Shown here: one piece after another, positions 26,175 to 33,919 of the stretch
Layout: every line of letters starts with the position of its first letter
How positions within the stretch are numbered: the stretch's first letter is position 1
Assembly (NCBI RefSeq): GCF_030814415.1
Contig: NZ_JAUSVB010000008.1
Location: 20,327 to 84,326 of the forward strand
DNA: 64,000 bases
Source of the DNA: Cellulomonas humilata
GTDB lineage: Bacteria; Actinomycetota; Actinomycetes; Actinomycetales; Cellulomonadaceae
Direction of reading: 5' to 3'
Notes under the pieces: generated by a model
Seen by the model: only the letters and a program-made list of their open reading frames with translations
Told to the model about the DNA's origin: nothing
The model's database searches: none
Made by a program: the position numbers and the translations under genes

Positions 26175-26879
26175 CTACGACGACAAAAGGCCGTCGCGCT
26201 CGTCGTCGCACTCGCGTACCCAATCGAGCAGTTGCCGGCCAAAGTCCGAGAGCATGCCCTGGGTGTACGAGGGCATCGACAACCCACCGATCGGCGTGAT
26301 CGGCGCAGTCGAGCAGCCGGTGCGCACGAGCGCCGCACGGATCGGTACCGGCTCGCCATGCCACAACTCACGCGCGCGCGTCTTGACCTGCATGGTCTGC
26401 GGCTCGATCGAGTCTATGAAGCGGCGGAATCGCTCCAGAGCCCGCAGATGCGGAGCATCCAGATGTTCGAGCGCGTCAACGACTAGTTGGGTCTGCTCCA
26501 CGAGCGCATCGTCAAGCACCGCCTGGCTGATCACCTTGGCCAGCAGCCGTCGTTTTGCGGTCACACCGGTGCGCACACATGCGAGAACTGCCTGCGACCA
26601 CACCGCCTCCAGCACTGGGTCCCGATCGAGCGCAGCTACGAGCTCCTCAACCTGCACCCGGCGGAGGACGTCGGCGTAGAGCTGCCGACGCTTGTAGACC
26701 ATTCCCTCGTTGACACGTGCAGCGAGGACGTCGATCGAGCCGCCAACGATCGGAATGAGGTTCAGGCCGGCGCGCGCCAGCGTCGCCGACCAAGGCTCGG
26801 GTACCTCGCCGACCGAGACTGGATCTGGCGCCCCGTCGATCGGGTCGGACGGGCCTTCGATGTCCACGCGGTCGGTCAT
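26175..26879 (-). CDS. Unknown helical protein paired with the HEPN gene
   Basis: The 234-residue protein starts at ATG 26879 with no clear ribosome site, so it may be a leaderless message. After an acidic N-terminus (about 25 residues) there is a glycine-containing hydrophobic stretch (LNLIPIVGGSIDVL) at about 40-55, possibly membrane-associating. Long helices rich in Leu, Ala and Arg follow. It precedes the HEPN-like gene by 37 bp on the same strand. The pair could be an effector with its regulator or antidote, but nothing in the sequence says which. Confidence 0.62.
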   Translation of the reverse strand: MTDRVDIEGPSDPIDGAPDPVSVGEVPEPWSATLARAGLNLIPIVGGSIDVLAARVNEGMVYKRRQLYADVLRRVQVEELVAALDRDPVLEAVWSQAVLACVRTGVTAKRRLLAKVISQAVLDDALVEQTQLVVDALEHLDAPHLRALERFRRFIDSIEPQTMQVKTRARELWHGEPVPIRAALVRTGCSTAPITPIGGLSMPSYTQGMLSDFGRQLLDWVRECDDERDGLLSS

Positions 26880-27208
26880 GGACAACAACCGTAGGCTTCA
26901 ACGCACATATACGTGACCGTCTCATGTCTCTCCCCGCAGATGAGGGAACAGAGCGCCCCACTCCTACCCGGGCTGGGAGTGGCTAGCGCTGCGGCGGAGG
27001 CACGCCCGCGAAAGGGGGCCGCGAAGGAACGTAGGAGCCTGCTGGCGAAGGGCGAGAAGGGCAACCGACCGGCGATAGCCGTCAAACGTCTCCAGCGCGA
27101 TCGTGGCGAAATGTCGCTAGGTCGCGAACGAGCGCGAGGAGTATCCGCGGCGCCACGAGAACGCACGACTTGCGCGGAATCCGGCTGAGTGTGCGACAGG
27201 GTGGTGCA
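26880..27208. other. 329-bp divergent intergenic region
   Basis: The region lies between two divergently transcribed genes. It includes a short AT-richer tract (ACATATACGTG near 26905) that may be part of a minus-strand promoter. Frames inside give Arg/Ala-rich translations without ribosome sites. No repeat or RNA gene was seen. Confidence 0.45.
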
Positions 27209-27934
27209 GTGAGCCAGCCGCTTCCTGATCCGTTCCCGGTCGTCCGTCCCCCTCGCCAATTGAAGCCATCACCTCTCGGTGGCTCGGCCAGCCGGTTCCC
27301 GAGCTTGGTCGAGCCGCGCCAACGACTCGACCAGCTTCGTGTGGATCACCTCACGATCACAGCCCGAGCCCTGGAGGTTGCGGACGGCAAGGTGTTCCTG
27401 CCGGACCTGATCGTCACTGCGATGCTCCAACGGAGCTACGGGGTCGTGGATGCACTTATCGACGCCGTCGACACGTACAACGTGCACGCCGCGGCCCCCC
27501 TGCTCCGCCTGCAACTCGACACGCTGTTCAGGGCGCACTACATCGCGAGCGGGCCAGACCTCGACGACCTCACAAGCCGGCTTCAACGCGGCGAGGAGTT
27601 CCGCAAGATCAGGGATTCTGAAGGCAAGTACCTCACCGACGGTCGTCTCCAGGCGCTGGCGCGCGAGGTGCACGGCTGGGCGACGCCGGTTTACCGTGAG
27701 ACGTCCGGGTGGGTGCACTTCTCGGTCAGCCACATGAGGACCACCACCCAGGGCGGCGATGACGACGCATTCTTCATGGGAGTTCCAGTAGATCCTTCTG
27801 TGATTCGTGCGTCGCTCTGGCAGGAGATCTACGCGGCCTCAACTCGCGCGACCGAGGAACTCTTCGAGTACGTCCGCGGATGGGCCGCCCGCAAGGGGAT
27901 GCCGCCGGGTGAGGTGCGTCGACTGTCCTGGTGA
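27209..27934 (+). CDS. Helical protein, DUF5677-like
   Basis: The protein has about 241 residues from the GTG at 27209 with a GGGTGG site; a start at 27170 is possible. It is almost entirely helical. Features are ALEVADGKVFLPDLIVTAMLQ, RLQLDTLFRAHYI, and YRETSGWVHFSVSH. The last contains an R-x6-H arrangement similar to that in DUF5677 and other HEPN-like folds. Enzymatic activity is uncertain. It is a single gene, divergent from the HEPN pair and convergent with the nuclease pair. Confidence 0.65.
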   Translation: MSQPLPDPFPVVRPPRQLKPSPLGGSASRFPSLVEPRQRLDQLRVDHLTITARALEVADGKVFLPDLIVTAMLQRSYGVVDALIDAVDTYNVHAAAPLLRLQLDTLFRAHYIASGPDLDDLTSRLQRGEEFRKIRDSEGKYLTDGRLQALAREVHGWATPVYRETSGWVHFSVSHMRTTTQGGDDDAFFMGVPVDPSVIRASLWQEIYAASTRATEELFEYVRGWAARKGMPPGEVRRLSW

Positions 27935-28142
27935 GTTGTCCAGCGCTGCGAGTGTCGAGGTGCCGTGCGTGCTCGTCAGTCTTGTCCTCTATCCACAGGC
28001 ACCCGGCCCTTGAGGAGGGTGTCCAGTGACCTGAGCGGGTGGCCCGGCGTCGGTGGCGGTGACAGGTCCCTGCGTTGCCACAGCGTCTTCGCCACGGCTG
28101 GATGGGGGGAGCGGGATCAGCACGCCTACGGCGCAGCCCTTC

Positions 28143-28700
28143 TCAGCGCGAAGACAGGCCCACCCCGGCTCCGGCGACCGCCATGATCCAGGCGTCGATG
28201 AGCATGGCCGCGAAGTCATCGTTACTAGTCAATCCTGCGATGTCGGCTTCGGTTACGACAATGAGATGTACGCCGTCGTTTGCGGCACCGAAAGCCACCG
28301 AGTGGGCAGCGGTTTGGGATCTACTGCTCCCTGTGAGGCCATTCCTAGCGAAGACTATCGCGAGCTTCGCTTTACGGCTTCTACAGGTATTGACGAAATA
28401 TCCGACTGCCGCACTATCGACCTTGCGGTCCCACCATTTGCACTCGACGATGAAGAAGGTCGGAAGAGGGTTTAGTGCTCCGAGGTGCGCAGCAACCAGA
28501 TCGAGTTGTTCGGCGTGCAGTGGGCTCGTGATGTTGCGCTTGGTCCGGCAACCGAGTGATAGAAACAGGTACTCGGCGAGCGCCTCGAAGGACTTTCCTC
28601 GCGAGTCGTTCGTTGCCTGAGCGTCGATCTCGGCGAGCATCTGCGCGACGATCGCGCCGGAGATCGATTGCAAGTCCGGACCCGCGATTCCGCCGGTCAT
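28143..28700 (-). CDS. Mrr-like restriction endonuclease domain protein
   Basis: The 185-residue protein has a PD-(D/E)XK core. GKSFEALAEYLFLSLGC supplies the first Glu, EQLDLVAAH the Asp, and FFIVECKWWDRKVD the E-x-K. A YFVNTCRSRKAKLAIVFA strand-helix follows, as in Mrr/RecB-type nucleases. It starts at an ATG overlapping the stop of the upstream TIR-like/nuclease gene (ATGA type), so the two are made together. It is smaller than typical Mrr and has no winged-helix domain; the free winged helix at 24714 is a distant candidate partner. Predicted to cut DNA. Confidence 0.82.
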   Translation of the reverse strand: MTGGIAGPDLQSISGAIVAQMLAEIDAQATNDSRGKSFEALAEYLFLSLGCRTKRNITSPLHAEQLDLVAAHLGALNPLPTFFIVECKWWDRKVDSAAVGYFVNTCRSRKAKLAIVFARNGLTGSSRSQTAAHSVAFGAANDGVHLIVVTEADIAGLTSNDDFAAMLIDAWIMAVAGAGVGLSSR

Positions 28701-29572
28701 AGCGCGTGAATTGCTTCGTTGCGGGCACGCCGGAGGACCTGGTCGAAGGGTTCCAGCGCCAAGCGGCTCTCAAGTTGGCGGAGCGAAAGGGCTACTGTCA
28801 TCGGAGTGGTAGGTAGATTAATGGCTTCGCCATCGTAGACCAGGAGTCCGAGTCCGGACCGGGAAACTCTCACCCTCTCCGATAACTTCCGAGCCGATTC
28901 GATTAGGATTCGACGCGACGCGGACGGGTCTTTTGTCCGCGCTCCACTTTTGACTTCAACCAAGACAACGCGCAAATCGCTGCCTTCTTCTGGGAAGAGC
29001 ACGGCAAAGTCGACCTCGCTGACATCGTCTGGCAGCGCCGCTCCCTCGTAGATAACTACGTCTTCTCCCGCATGCGACTTTAACAACGAACCAATCTCGC
29101 GCTCGAACGAGCGTGCGCGTCCAAGATCCTTCGAAGGAGGCGGCTCGAGTGGCATTGACGTCGGTGACTTTGGACGCTGAAACACCTCTCGACGTGCGCC
29201 TGCGGAAACGCCAGACAACAGCAACTCCAGCTGGGCTGCAAGCAAGACCTCGTCGTCGGCGTAGTCGACGCGGGGGATTCCGTACAGGAACGGCACAGAG
29301 AGTCCTGGCTTCGCGACCAGCAGGATTGGAACGCCTCGCCCCAGCGCGATGCCCAGTTCCACCCCTACGGCTCCGAAGCGCAGGCGAGTCGGCTGAGCAG
29401 CCACGAGTGCGGCTACTGCGACGTCTGCCTGCCAACTACGGCTGGCGAGCTGAGTACCCACGCCAGCGGTTCCGGCATCGACGACTCGGTGACCCAAGTT
29501 CGTCAACACTCGGGTCACAAGAGAACGGCCGGATTTCGAATCCGAGATGACCAGAACGTCCACGAATGACAA
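28697..29572 (-). CDS. TIR/deoxyribosyltransferase-like domain fused to PD-(D/E)XK nuclease
   Basis: The 291-residue protein has two parts. Residues about 1-115 have a Rossmann-like pattern: VDVLVISDSKSG, ADVAVAALVAAQ, and GVELGIALGRGVPILLVAK. The conserved Glu before GIALGRGVP is typical of TIR and nucleoside-deoxyribosyltransferase folds, which sense or cleave nucleotides such as NAD. Residues about 150-291 have the nuclease pattern EVDFAVLFPEE..VVLVEVKSG, an Asp and an E-x-K. It leads a two-gene unit with the Mrr-like nuclease. The combination suggests a signal-activated nuclease; the ligand is unknown. Confidence 0.75.
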   Translation of the reverse strand: MSFVDVLVISDSKSGRSLVTRVLTNLGHRVVDAGTAGVGTQLASRSWQADVAVAALVAAQPTRLRFGAVGVELGIALGRGVPILLVAKPGLSVPFLYGIPRVDYADDEVLLAAQLELLLSGVSAGARREVFQRPKSPTSMPLEPPPSKDLGRARSFEREIGSLLKSHAGEDVVIYEGAALPDDVSEVDFAVLFPEEGSDLRVVLVEVKSGARTKDPSASRRILIESARKLSERVRVSRSGLGLLVYDGEAINLPTTPMTVALSLRQLESRLALEPFDQVLRRARNEAIHAL

Positions 29573-29689
29573 TCTACGCTTCCGTCACCCGTGGCCAGCT
29601 GTTCTGCCTCCGCACTGCTCACGGCGCGCACCGAGGCGACGCCCAGCAGGCCAGAGAGTCGAACCGCGGACGTCCTGCGCCGCGCGGTG

Positions 29690-30240
29690 CAACGGACAGG
29701 TCATAGGGATGTTTGACACGAGAAGCACTTGGGCCGTCGTCGCCAGCCCGCCACCAGGCAGCGCGTACCGCAGGTCGACGGGCGCGGCCGACGGGCCGAC
29801 CAACTCGGGCAGCAGCTCGACGGCAGTGCGGACCTTCGAATTCCGACAATGCGGCGGAGCGGACAAGCTGGGCGTACGAACACTACGATGCGTTGTTGAC
29901 TAACACCCGGCCGTTGACCTCGGCCATGTCGACGCGGACATCGACGCCATCGACGAATGCCGCCAGGGAGCCGACGACACCCGTTCCGACGCCGAGGTCG
30001 CGGGCGAAGTGGTTGCGCGTGCCAGCGGGCACCACGACGAACGGAATCCCGTGCCGGGCCGTGACGGCGGCAACCAGGGCCTGCGAGCCGTCGCCGCCGG
30101 CCATGCCGAGCAGGTCGCTGCCCGCGCGACGGCGGCCTCAGGCAGCGCCCCGAGGTCGTCACCCGGACCCAGCACGACGGGCTCGACGCCAAGGTCGCGG
30201 CAGCGATCGCCGAGCCGGAACCTAATCGCCTTGCCGCCGC
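29690..30240 (-). pseudogene. Diacylglycerol kinase catalytic domain, frameshifted
   Basis: Pieces of a DAGK-catalytic protein appear in order on the minus strand but in different frames. They are LGPGDDLGALPEAAVARA, then MAGGDGSQALVAA with VVPAGTRNHFARDLG and VLVNNAS, then a stop, then YAQLVRSAA, and KVRTAVELLPELVG with VDLRYALPGGG and VLLVSN. The GGDGS and PAGTRNHFARDLG motifs identify the lipid kinase family. At least two frameshifts (near 30120 and 29880) mean no full protein is made. It is a decayed gene inside the accessory region. Confidence 0.78.
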
Positions 30241-30324
30241 CCGATCAATCCGGATACCGACGATAGTTAGTCACGTTGAGGTCGGCGAGCGGTGATGGCT
30301 AGGGAATGGTTAGCGAGTGATCGG

Positions 30325-30450
30325 GCGGCGCGCCCCGTTGCGCACCGCCGGTAACGCCGCCCTGGCCGAGATCTACGCGCACGGCGGTCGGGAGCTCGAG
30401 CCTGATGCGGCGCGGCGTCTTCCCGCTGCTGACGCTGCACGGATTTTGGG
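30325..30450 (+). pseudogene. Degenerate gene fragment, paralogue of the fragment at 60738
   Basis: This stretch aligns by eye over about 115 bp with 60738-60865. Both begin GGCGGCGCGCCCC and end CTGCTGACGCTG. Their translations share RRAPLRT..AEI.AH and, after a one-base frame change here, LMRRGV..LLTL. The shared peptide does not match a family I know. It is interrupted in this copy and sits just after the kinase pseudogene. The two copies probably come from duplicated or independently acquired versions of one decayed gene. Confidence 0.45.
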
Positions 30451-30554
30451 TCCGCTCGTCGTGGGCCGTACCGAGAGATCCCCCGCGCGGTGACGGAGTG
30501 GCGATGAATTCGACGCCATGTATGGGCATCCCTCGCCGTTCTTTAGTCGGTGGC

Positions 30555-31331
30555 CTACCTGACCACCAGCCACAGCACGAGAACCACCACTCCCATGATC
30601 AGAGTCCAGTTCACCCCGCCCGTGGACCCCGCACCTTGCGACACTCCGCGAGACGGGTGGCGTTCGTGCATTGAGGCGGCCACACGGGCGAGTTCCGGCG
30701 GTGTCAAGTTGAACGTGTCAATGCGGGACGACTGCTGCTGCACACCGTGAGCGTCCACTACGACCAGGTCTGGCCCTTCGCCGAGTGCGTACGCCCAACC
30801 GTTGGGCAGAGCGGGTGCACCGTGCGCGACCAGGTCAGCGTGGAACGTCACAACGAACGGCGTAGTCGGGTTCGGCGGAAGCACCTGGTCTCGCTGTGCT
30901 GACCCGGATCGACGAGCCGCACCCGACGTCCGGTCCGCAAGGCTTGCCGCCGTCGCGATCTCCTGTTCGGTGATCCGCTCCAGCCGCGACGCGACTACCG
31001 CTGGTTGGAGAGCGCTGATCACACCACGCAGATCGAATGGGGCGGCACGGACGATGCGTTCGCGGGGGTCACGCACGTGCAGGGTGCCGAGCGCCTCCGC
31101 TGCGTCGTTCAACGGGCTCAGCTCGTACGTCCAGCCGTCCGGGAGCGCCGGGGCGCCGGCCGCCAGCAAATCCTCATGCGATGGAAGCCCCGCGTGCGCC
31201 CATTGCGACGGCGTCGGCCGACGACCATCAGAACCTGAGCCGCGGCGGGCGCCCGAGGTGCGCGCTGCATACCGTGCTGCTTCACGAGCGCCCGCTCGGG
31301 CGAACGATCCCATGTGGAGCCATCGGCGCAC
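30555..31331 (-). CDS. Tail-anchored protein with two related repeats
   Basis: The protein has about 258 residues from a GTG with GGTGAGGG upstream; an ATG at 31313 is an alternative. It has an internal duplication. HEDLLAAGAPALPDGWTYEL near residue 52 and HADLVAHGAPALPNGWAYAL near 168 are clearly homologous, with about 115 residues between them. The C-terminus is a hydrophobic helix (WTLIMGVVVLVLWLVV) with almost nothing after it, so the protein is probably tail-anchored with the repeats in the cytoplasm. GAPALPxGWxYxL recalls short C-terminal modules seen in several actinobacterial proteins. Function unknown. Confidence 0.65.
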   Translation of the reverse strand: MRRWLHMGSFARAGAREAARYAARTSGARRGSGSDGRRPTPSQWAHAGLPSHEDLLAAGAPALPDGWTYELSPLNDAAEALGTLHVRDPRERIVRAAPFDLRGVISALQPAVVASRLERITEQEIATAASLADRTSGAARRSGSAQRDQVLPPNPTTPFVVTFHADLVAHGAPALPNGWAYALGEGPDLVVVDAHGVQQQSSRIDTFNLTPPELARVAASMHERHPSRGVSQGAGSTGGVNWTLIMGVVVLVLWLVVR

Positions 31332-31395
31332 TCACCCTCACCCTTGAGCGGCCACCTCCGCCGGTCGCCCAGCCACCGAGACTCCTCAGCCCGGC

Positions 31396-31500
31396 GTGAC
31401 GATCGGACGGCGACCTGGCTGGGGGTTCGCGGACCCGGCGCACAGTCGACGGTTCCACGTTCGCTTCGGCATGACGCCACGCGAGTGGCGCCAGGATCGC
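31396..31500 (+). pseudogene. AraC-type helix-turn-helix remnant
   Basis: The translation WGFADPAHSRRFHVRFGMTPREWR is, apart from a deleted Phe, the last helix and ending of an AraC/XylS DNA-binding domain (usual form GFxDxSHFxRxFRxxFGxTPxxWR). The upstream half of the domain and the ligand-binding part are absent. It is a 3' fragment of a regulator gene, another sign that the stretch 29.6-31.7 kb is decayed. Confidence 0.6.
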
Positions 31501-31735
31501 GCGAGGTGCATCGCGCTGACAGACCGGCGCGGCACGCGACGCCCCAAGACGAGAGCCGGCAGGTGTTCAGGCGGCTCGCCGCTGGCGTGCATCAGCCCAG
31601 GCGGGTCATCTGCTCCTGCTGCAGGGAGGGACGCTGCGCCTCGCCCCTGTCATCAACGATGCCCTGAGGGCGAGGCGGCTCCTAGCCATGGCGCACGCGG
31701 CGGCCCTACCCTCACGAGAACGGAAGGAGTCCTCG

Positions 31736-31924
31736 ATGACACCGGTGGGGGGTAGTGCCGCGCGTCGACTTCGCGGCGGCCCCGCCCTCGTCCTGGTGGA
31801 GGTGACGTGCGCTTGCGGCACAAAGTACGAGGTTCCGAATTCTGCGGTCGACCTGAGCAAATGCCCCAGCGCAACCTGCAGGAAACCGACACGCGAAGTG
31901 CTCGAGCAGCACAAGAGCAATTGA
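31736..31924 (+). CDS. Small Cys-containing protein
   Basis: The 62-residue protein is taken from the ATG at 31736, which has a good AAGGAG site. It contains VTCACGTKYEVPNSAVDLSKC and CRKPTREVL, giving a possible C-x-C ... C-x4-C zinc ribbon. The short length and clean ribosome site support it more than any homology. No function can be offered. Confidence 0.5.
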   Translation: MTPVGGSAARRLRGGPALVLVEVTCACGTKYEVPNSAVDLSKCPSATCRKPTREVLEQHKSN

Positions 31925-32133
31925 GCGACGACCGTGGATAGCCTGAACGGATCGCAGACGCACTGAAGGCCTTTGGTGCCCGACTCCAAGTCGTCGGGCT
32001 GCTCCCGACCGCGCTCGCTCTGGGCGTTCTATGGTTCCTGATCGTCGCGAAGGCGCCTGAAACTCCTCTGACGCTCAAGACGTTCACCGACGCTGTCGAT
32101 GGGATCGGTCTGGCAGGGGCTGCCAAGATCCTG

Positions 32134-32964
32134 GTGGCGGCGGGAGCGCTCGCAATCACCTTGCAACCGTTGCAGTTCAGGCTCGTGCAGCTCCTCGAGG
32201 GATACTGGCCGGCCCGAGGCGGGAGCTTCCTCTTCCGGCTCGGCGTCTGGCGACAGCGTCGGCGGCGCGACCGGTTGGTCGATGCGATGGTCGTCAGCGC
32301 GACGGCTCTAGCTGCGGCGTCGTGGGATGAGCGGCGCGCCCTGGGGGAGCGGATGCAGATCTCGGAGCAATCCGTTCGCACGTGGTTTCCCACCGAGGAC
32401 CGCCTCTTACCGACTGGTCTCGGCAACGTGCTGCGATCGGCCGAAGATCGTCTCGGCGAGCGTTACGGGGTCGACGCCGTCGTGGTCTGGCCACGCCTGT
32501 TCCGCTTGCTCCCGGAAGCCGTCGCTCGGGACATCGACGACGAAGTGACCCAGATGGACGTCTCGGCCCGCCTGGCGACCACGTGGCTGTTTACAGCGGT
32601 GGCGGCAGTCGCAGTTCTCCTGGTCGTCGATGCGGGAGCGCTCGTTCGGAACTGGGAGTGGCTGACCGTGCCCCTCGGACTGGTCGCCCTATCGTGGCTC
32701 TCGTACCGGGGCGCGATCGAATCGGCACTGGCGCATGCCGTGGACATCGAAGTTGGCCTCGACCTCTACCGCGGTCGAGTGATCGATGCGATGCGCCTCC
32801 CGGAGCCGCGCCGGCTGTCCGAGGAGCGCCGGCAGTTCGCCGCCCTCATGGAGCTGTTTACGTCCTACGAGGAGGACGAGGACATGGACCTGGTGTTCCG
32901 GCGGGCCCCAGACGTTGCCCCACTGCCACTGCGGCGCACCAGATCGCGCGGCAAGGCCCGTTGA
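32134..32964 (+). CDS. Membrane protein, unknown, possibly longer at the N-terminus
   Basis: The 276-residue protein is taken from the GTG at 32134. The frame is open upstream to about 31945 and encodes a convincing membrane helix (GLLPTALALGVLWFLIVAK near 31994), but no ATG/GTG/TTG lies in that part. A frameshift near 31950, joining the GTG at 31934, would restore a full-length start, so the gene may be damaged or use a rare start. Two further helices lie at about residues 150-170 and 178-196. Cytoplasmic regions are Arg- and Glu-rich. It ends with a basic RTRSRGKAR tail. No family recognised. Confidence 0.6.
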   Translation: MAAGALAITLQPLQFRLVQLLEGYWPARGGSFLFRLGVWRQRRRRDRLVDAMVVSATALAAASWDERRALGERMQISEQSVRTWFPTEDRLLPTGLGNVLRSAEDRLGERYGVDAVVVWPRLFRLLPEAVARDIDDEVTQMDVSARLATTWLFTAVAAVAVLLVVDAGALVRNWEWLTVPLGLVALSWLSYRGAIESALAHAVDIEVGLDLYRGRVIDAMRLPEPRRLSEERRQFAALMELFTSYEEDEDMDLVFRRAPDVAPLPLRRTRSRGKAR

Positions 32965-33613
32965 GTAACGCGAGAGGGTGGAAGGGCCAAGCCGTCGCAT
33001 TGAGTCGCCCTGGCGTGTCCGGAGGGCTCGTTTGTGGAGTCGGGCTGCTCGAGTCTTGACCACTTGACCCTTGGACGAGCGCCCCAGCATCGACTTGTCC
33101 AAGCACGCAACGCTCAGATCGAGAGCTGGGCGATTGATGCAACTCGAGCCTGTCGACAACGCACGTGGACCTAGGGCTCCGGGCCGGAATGGCAGACTCG
33201 TCGGCCAGTTGCACTGCTGTTGACCACGTCAACAGATCGGCCCAAATCGGGCCGGGACCGACGGATCGGTGATGGCGGAGGTGCAGATCAGGCGTTCGCC
33301 GTCGTCCGCCGGCACTCGCCGAATCGCCTTCGATTCCCGCCACCTCCACGATACCTGGCTCGCTGACCTGCGCGAACGCGTGTGACGACGCGTTCAAGGT
33401 TGACGCTGTCAACGGTGCGCGTCAACATCGCGGACCGACCGTGCCGTCGCCGGGGTGAGCACGCGGTGCAGATAGGTCGCTGACAACAGCTCGGCGGCTG
33501 GTGGCGCGGTCGGTCGCCGGTACGCGTCGGGTCCTGGACGGTGTGCTCCCCGAGCCGTGCACGTGTCCCTCGTCAGGAGCGCACAGCACGGCAGCGAGAG
33601 CCGGTCCGCATGC
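32965..33613. other. 649-bp region holding repeat copy B, no gene
   Basis: No supported gene lies here. It contains the 119-bp repeat copy B (33219-33337), a tRNA-like segment ending at 33348, and a further isolated inverted repeat GTTGAC-GCT-GTCAAC at 33399-33413. The peptides readable on the minus strand are the typical artefacts of tRNA-like DNA. The region separates the island at 24.5-33 kb from that at 33.6-60 kb. Confidence 0.6.
33219..33337 (+). repeat. 119-bp dispersed repeat, copy B
   Basis: It has the same length and layout as copies A and C: GTTGAC-CAC-GTCAAC, then the hairpin GGCCC-AAATC-GGGCC, a conserved GGAGGTGCAGATCA, and the final GCCTTCGATTCC. By hand it differs from copy C at 18 of 119 positions and from copy A at about 30. 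Only in this copy does the sequence after the repeat (CACCTCC) pair with GGAGGTG at 33277-33283. That gives a 72-nt tRNA-sized unit with a 7-bp acceptor-like stem. Confidence 0.85.
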
Positions 33614-33919
33614 TCATGCCTCACCGCCCACCGCCGGTTCGTCTGGGGATGGGGGAGCGTGACCGATCGCAGTGTCGGGGTCAGTGAAGCTCAGCCGTCT
33701 GTCGATGAGGGCGGCGGCGATATGTGCGAGCCCGCGGCCCTCGGCGAACGCACGGGCCTGGAGGAACGCCCGGGCGTCCTCGGGGCCGATGCTCAGCTGG
33801 GCGACGATCATTCCGGTGGCCTTGTGCACCAGCGCGCGGTCGGACCAAGGCCCATGAGCCAGCATGGCAGGCGGCTGCTCGAGCATGAATGGCAGCCGGC
33901 TACGGCCGGCCAGCGTCAC
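33614..33919 (-). CDS. ANTAR-domain fragment, N-terminally truncated
   Basis: The 101 residues contain an ANTAR RNA-binding domain: ALVHKATGMIVAQLSIG, then ARAFLQARAFAEGRGL and AAALIDRRLSF. In actinobacteria this type normally follows a GAF sensor domain of about 130 residues. Here only some 25 unlike residues precede it before the reading frame runs into the end of the next minus-strand gene. The gene was probably cut by insertion of the neighbouring DNA. ANTAR domains act as antiterminators on two-hairpin RNA. Whether the fragment is expressed is unknown. Confidence 0.6.
   Translation of the reverse strand: MTLAGRSRLPFMLEQPPAMLAHGPWSDRALVHKATGMIVAQLSIGPEDARAFLQARAFAEGRGLAHIAAALIDRRLSFTDPDTAIGHAPPSPDEPAVGGEA

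Noticed and set aside
33277..33348. An intact tRNA gene in repeat copy B
   Set aside because: The acceptor-like stem pairs, but the bases flanking TTCGATT (TCGCC and CCCGC) cannot form a T-stem, and no regular anticodon arm is found. It is tRNA-like only.
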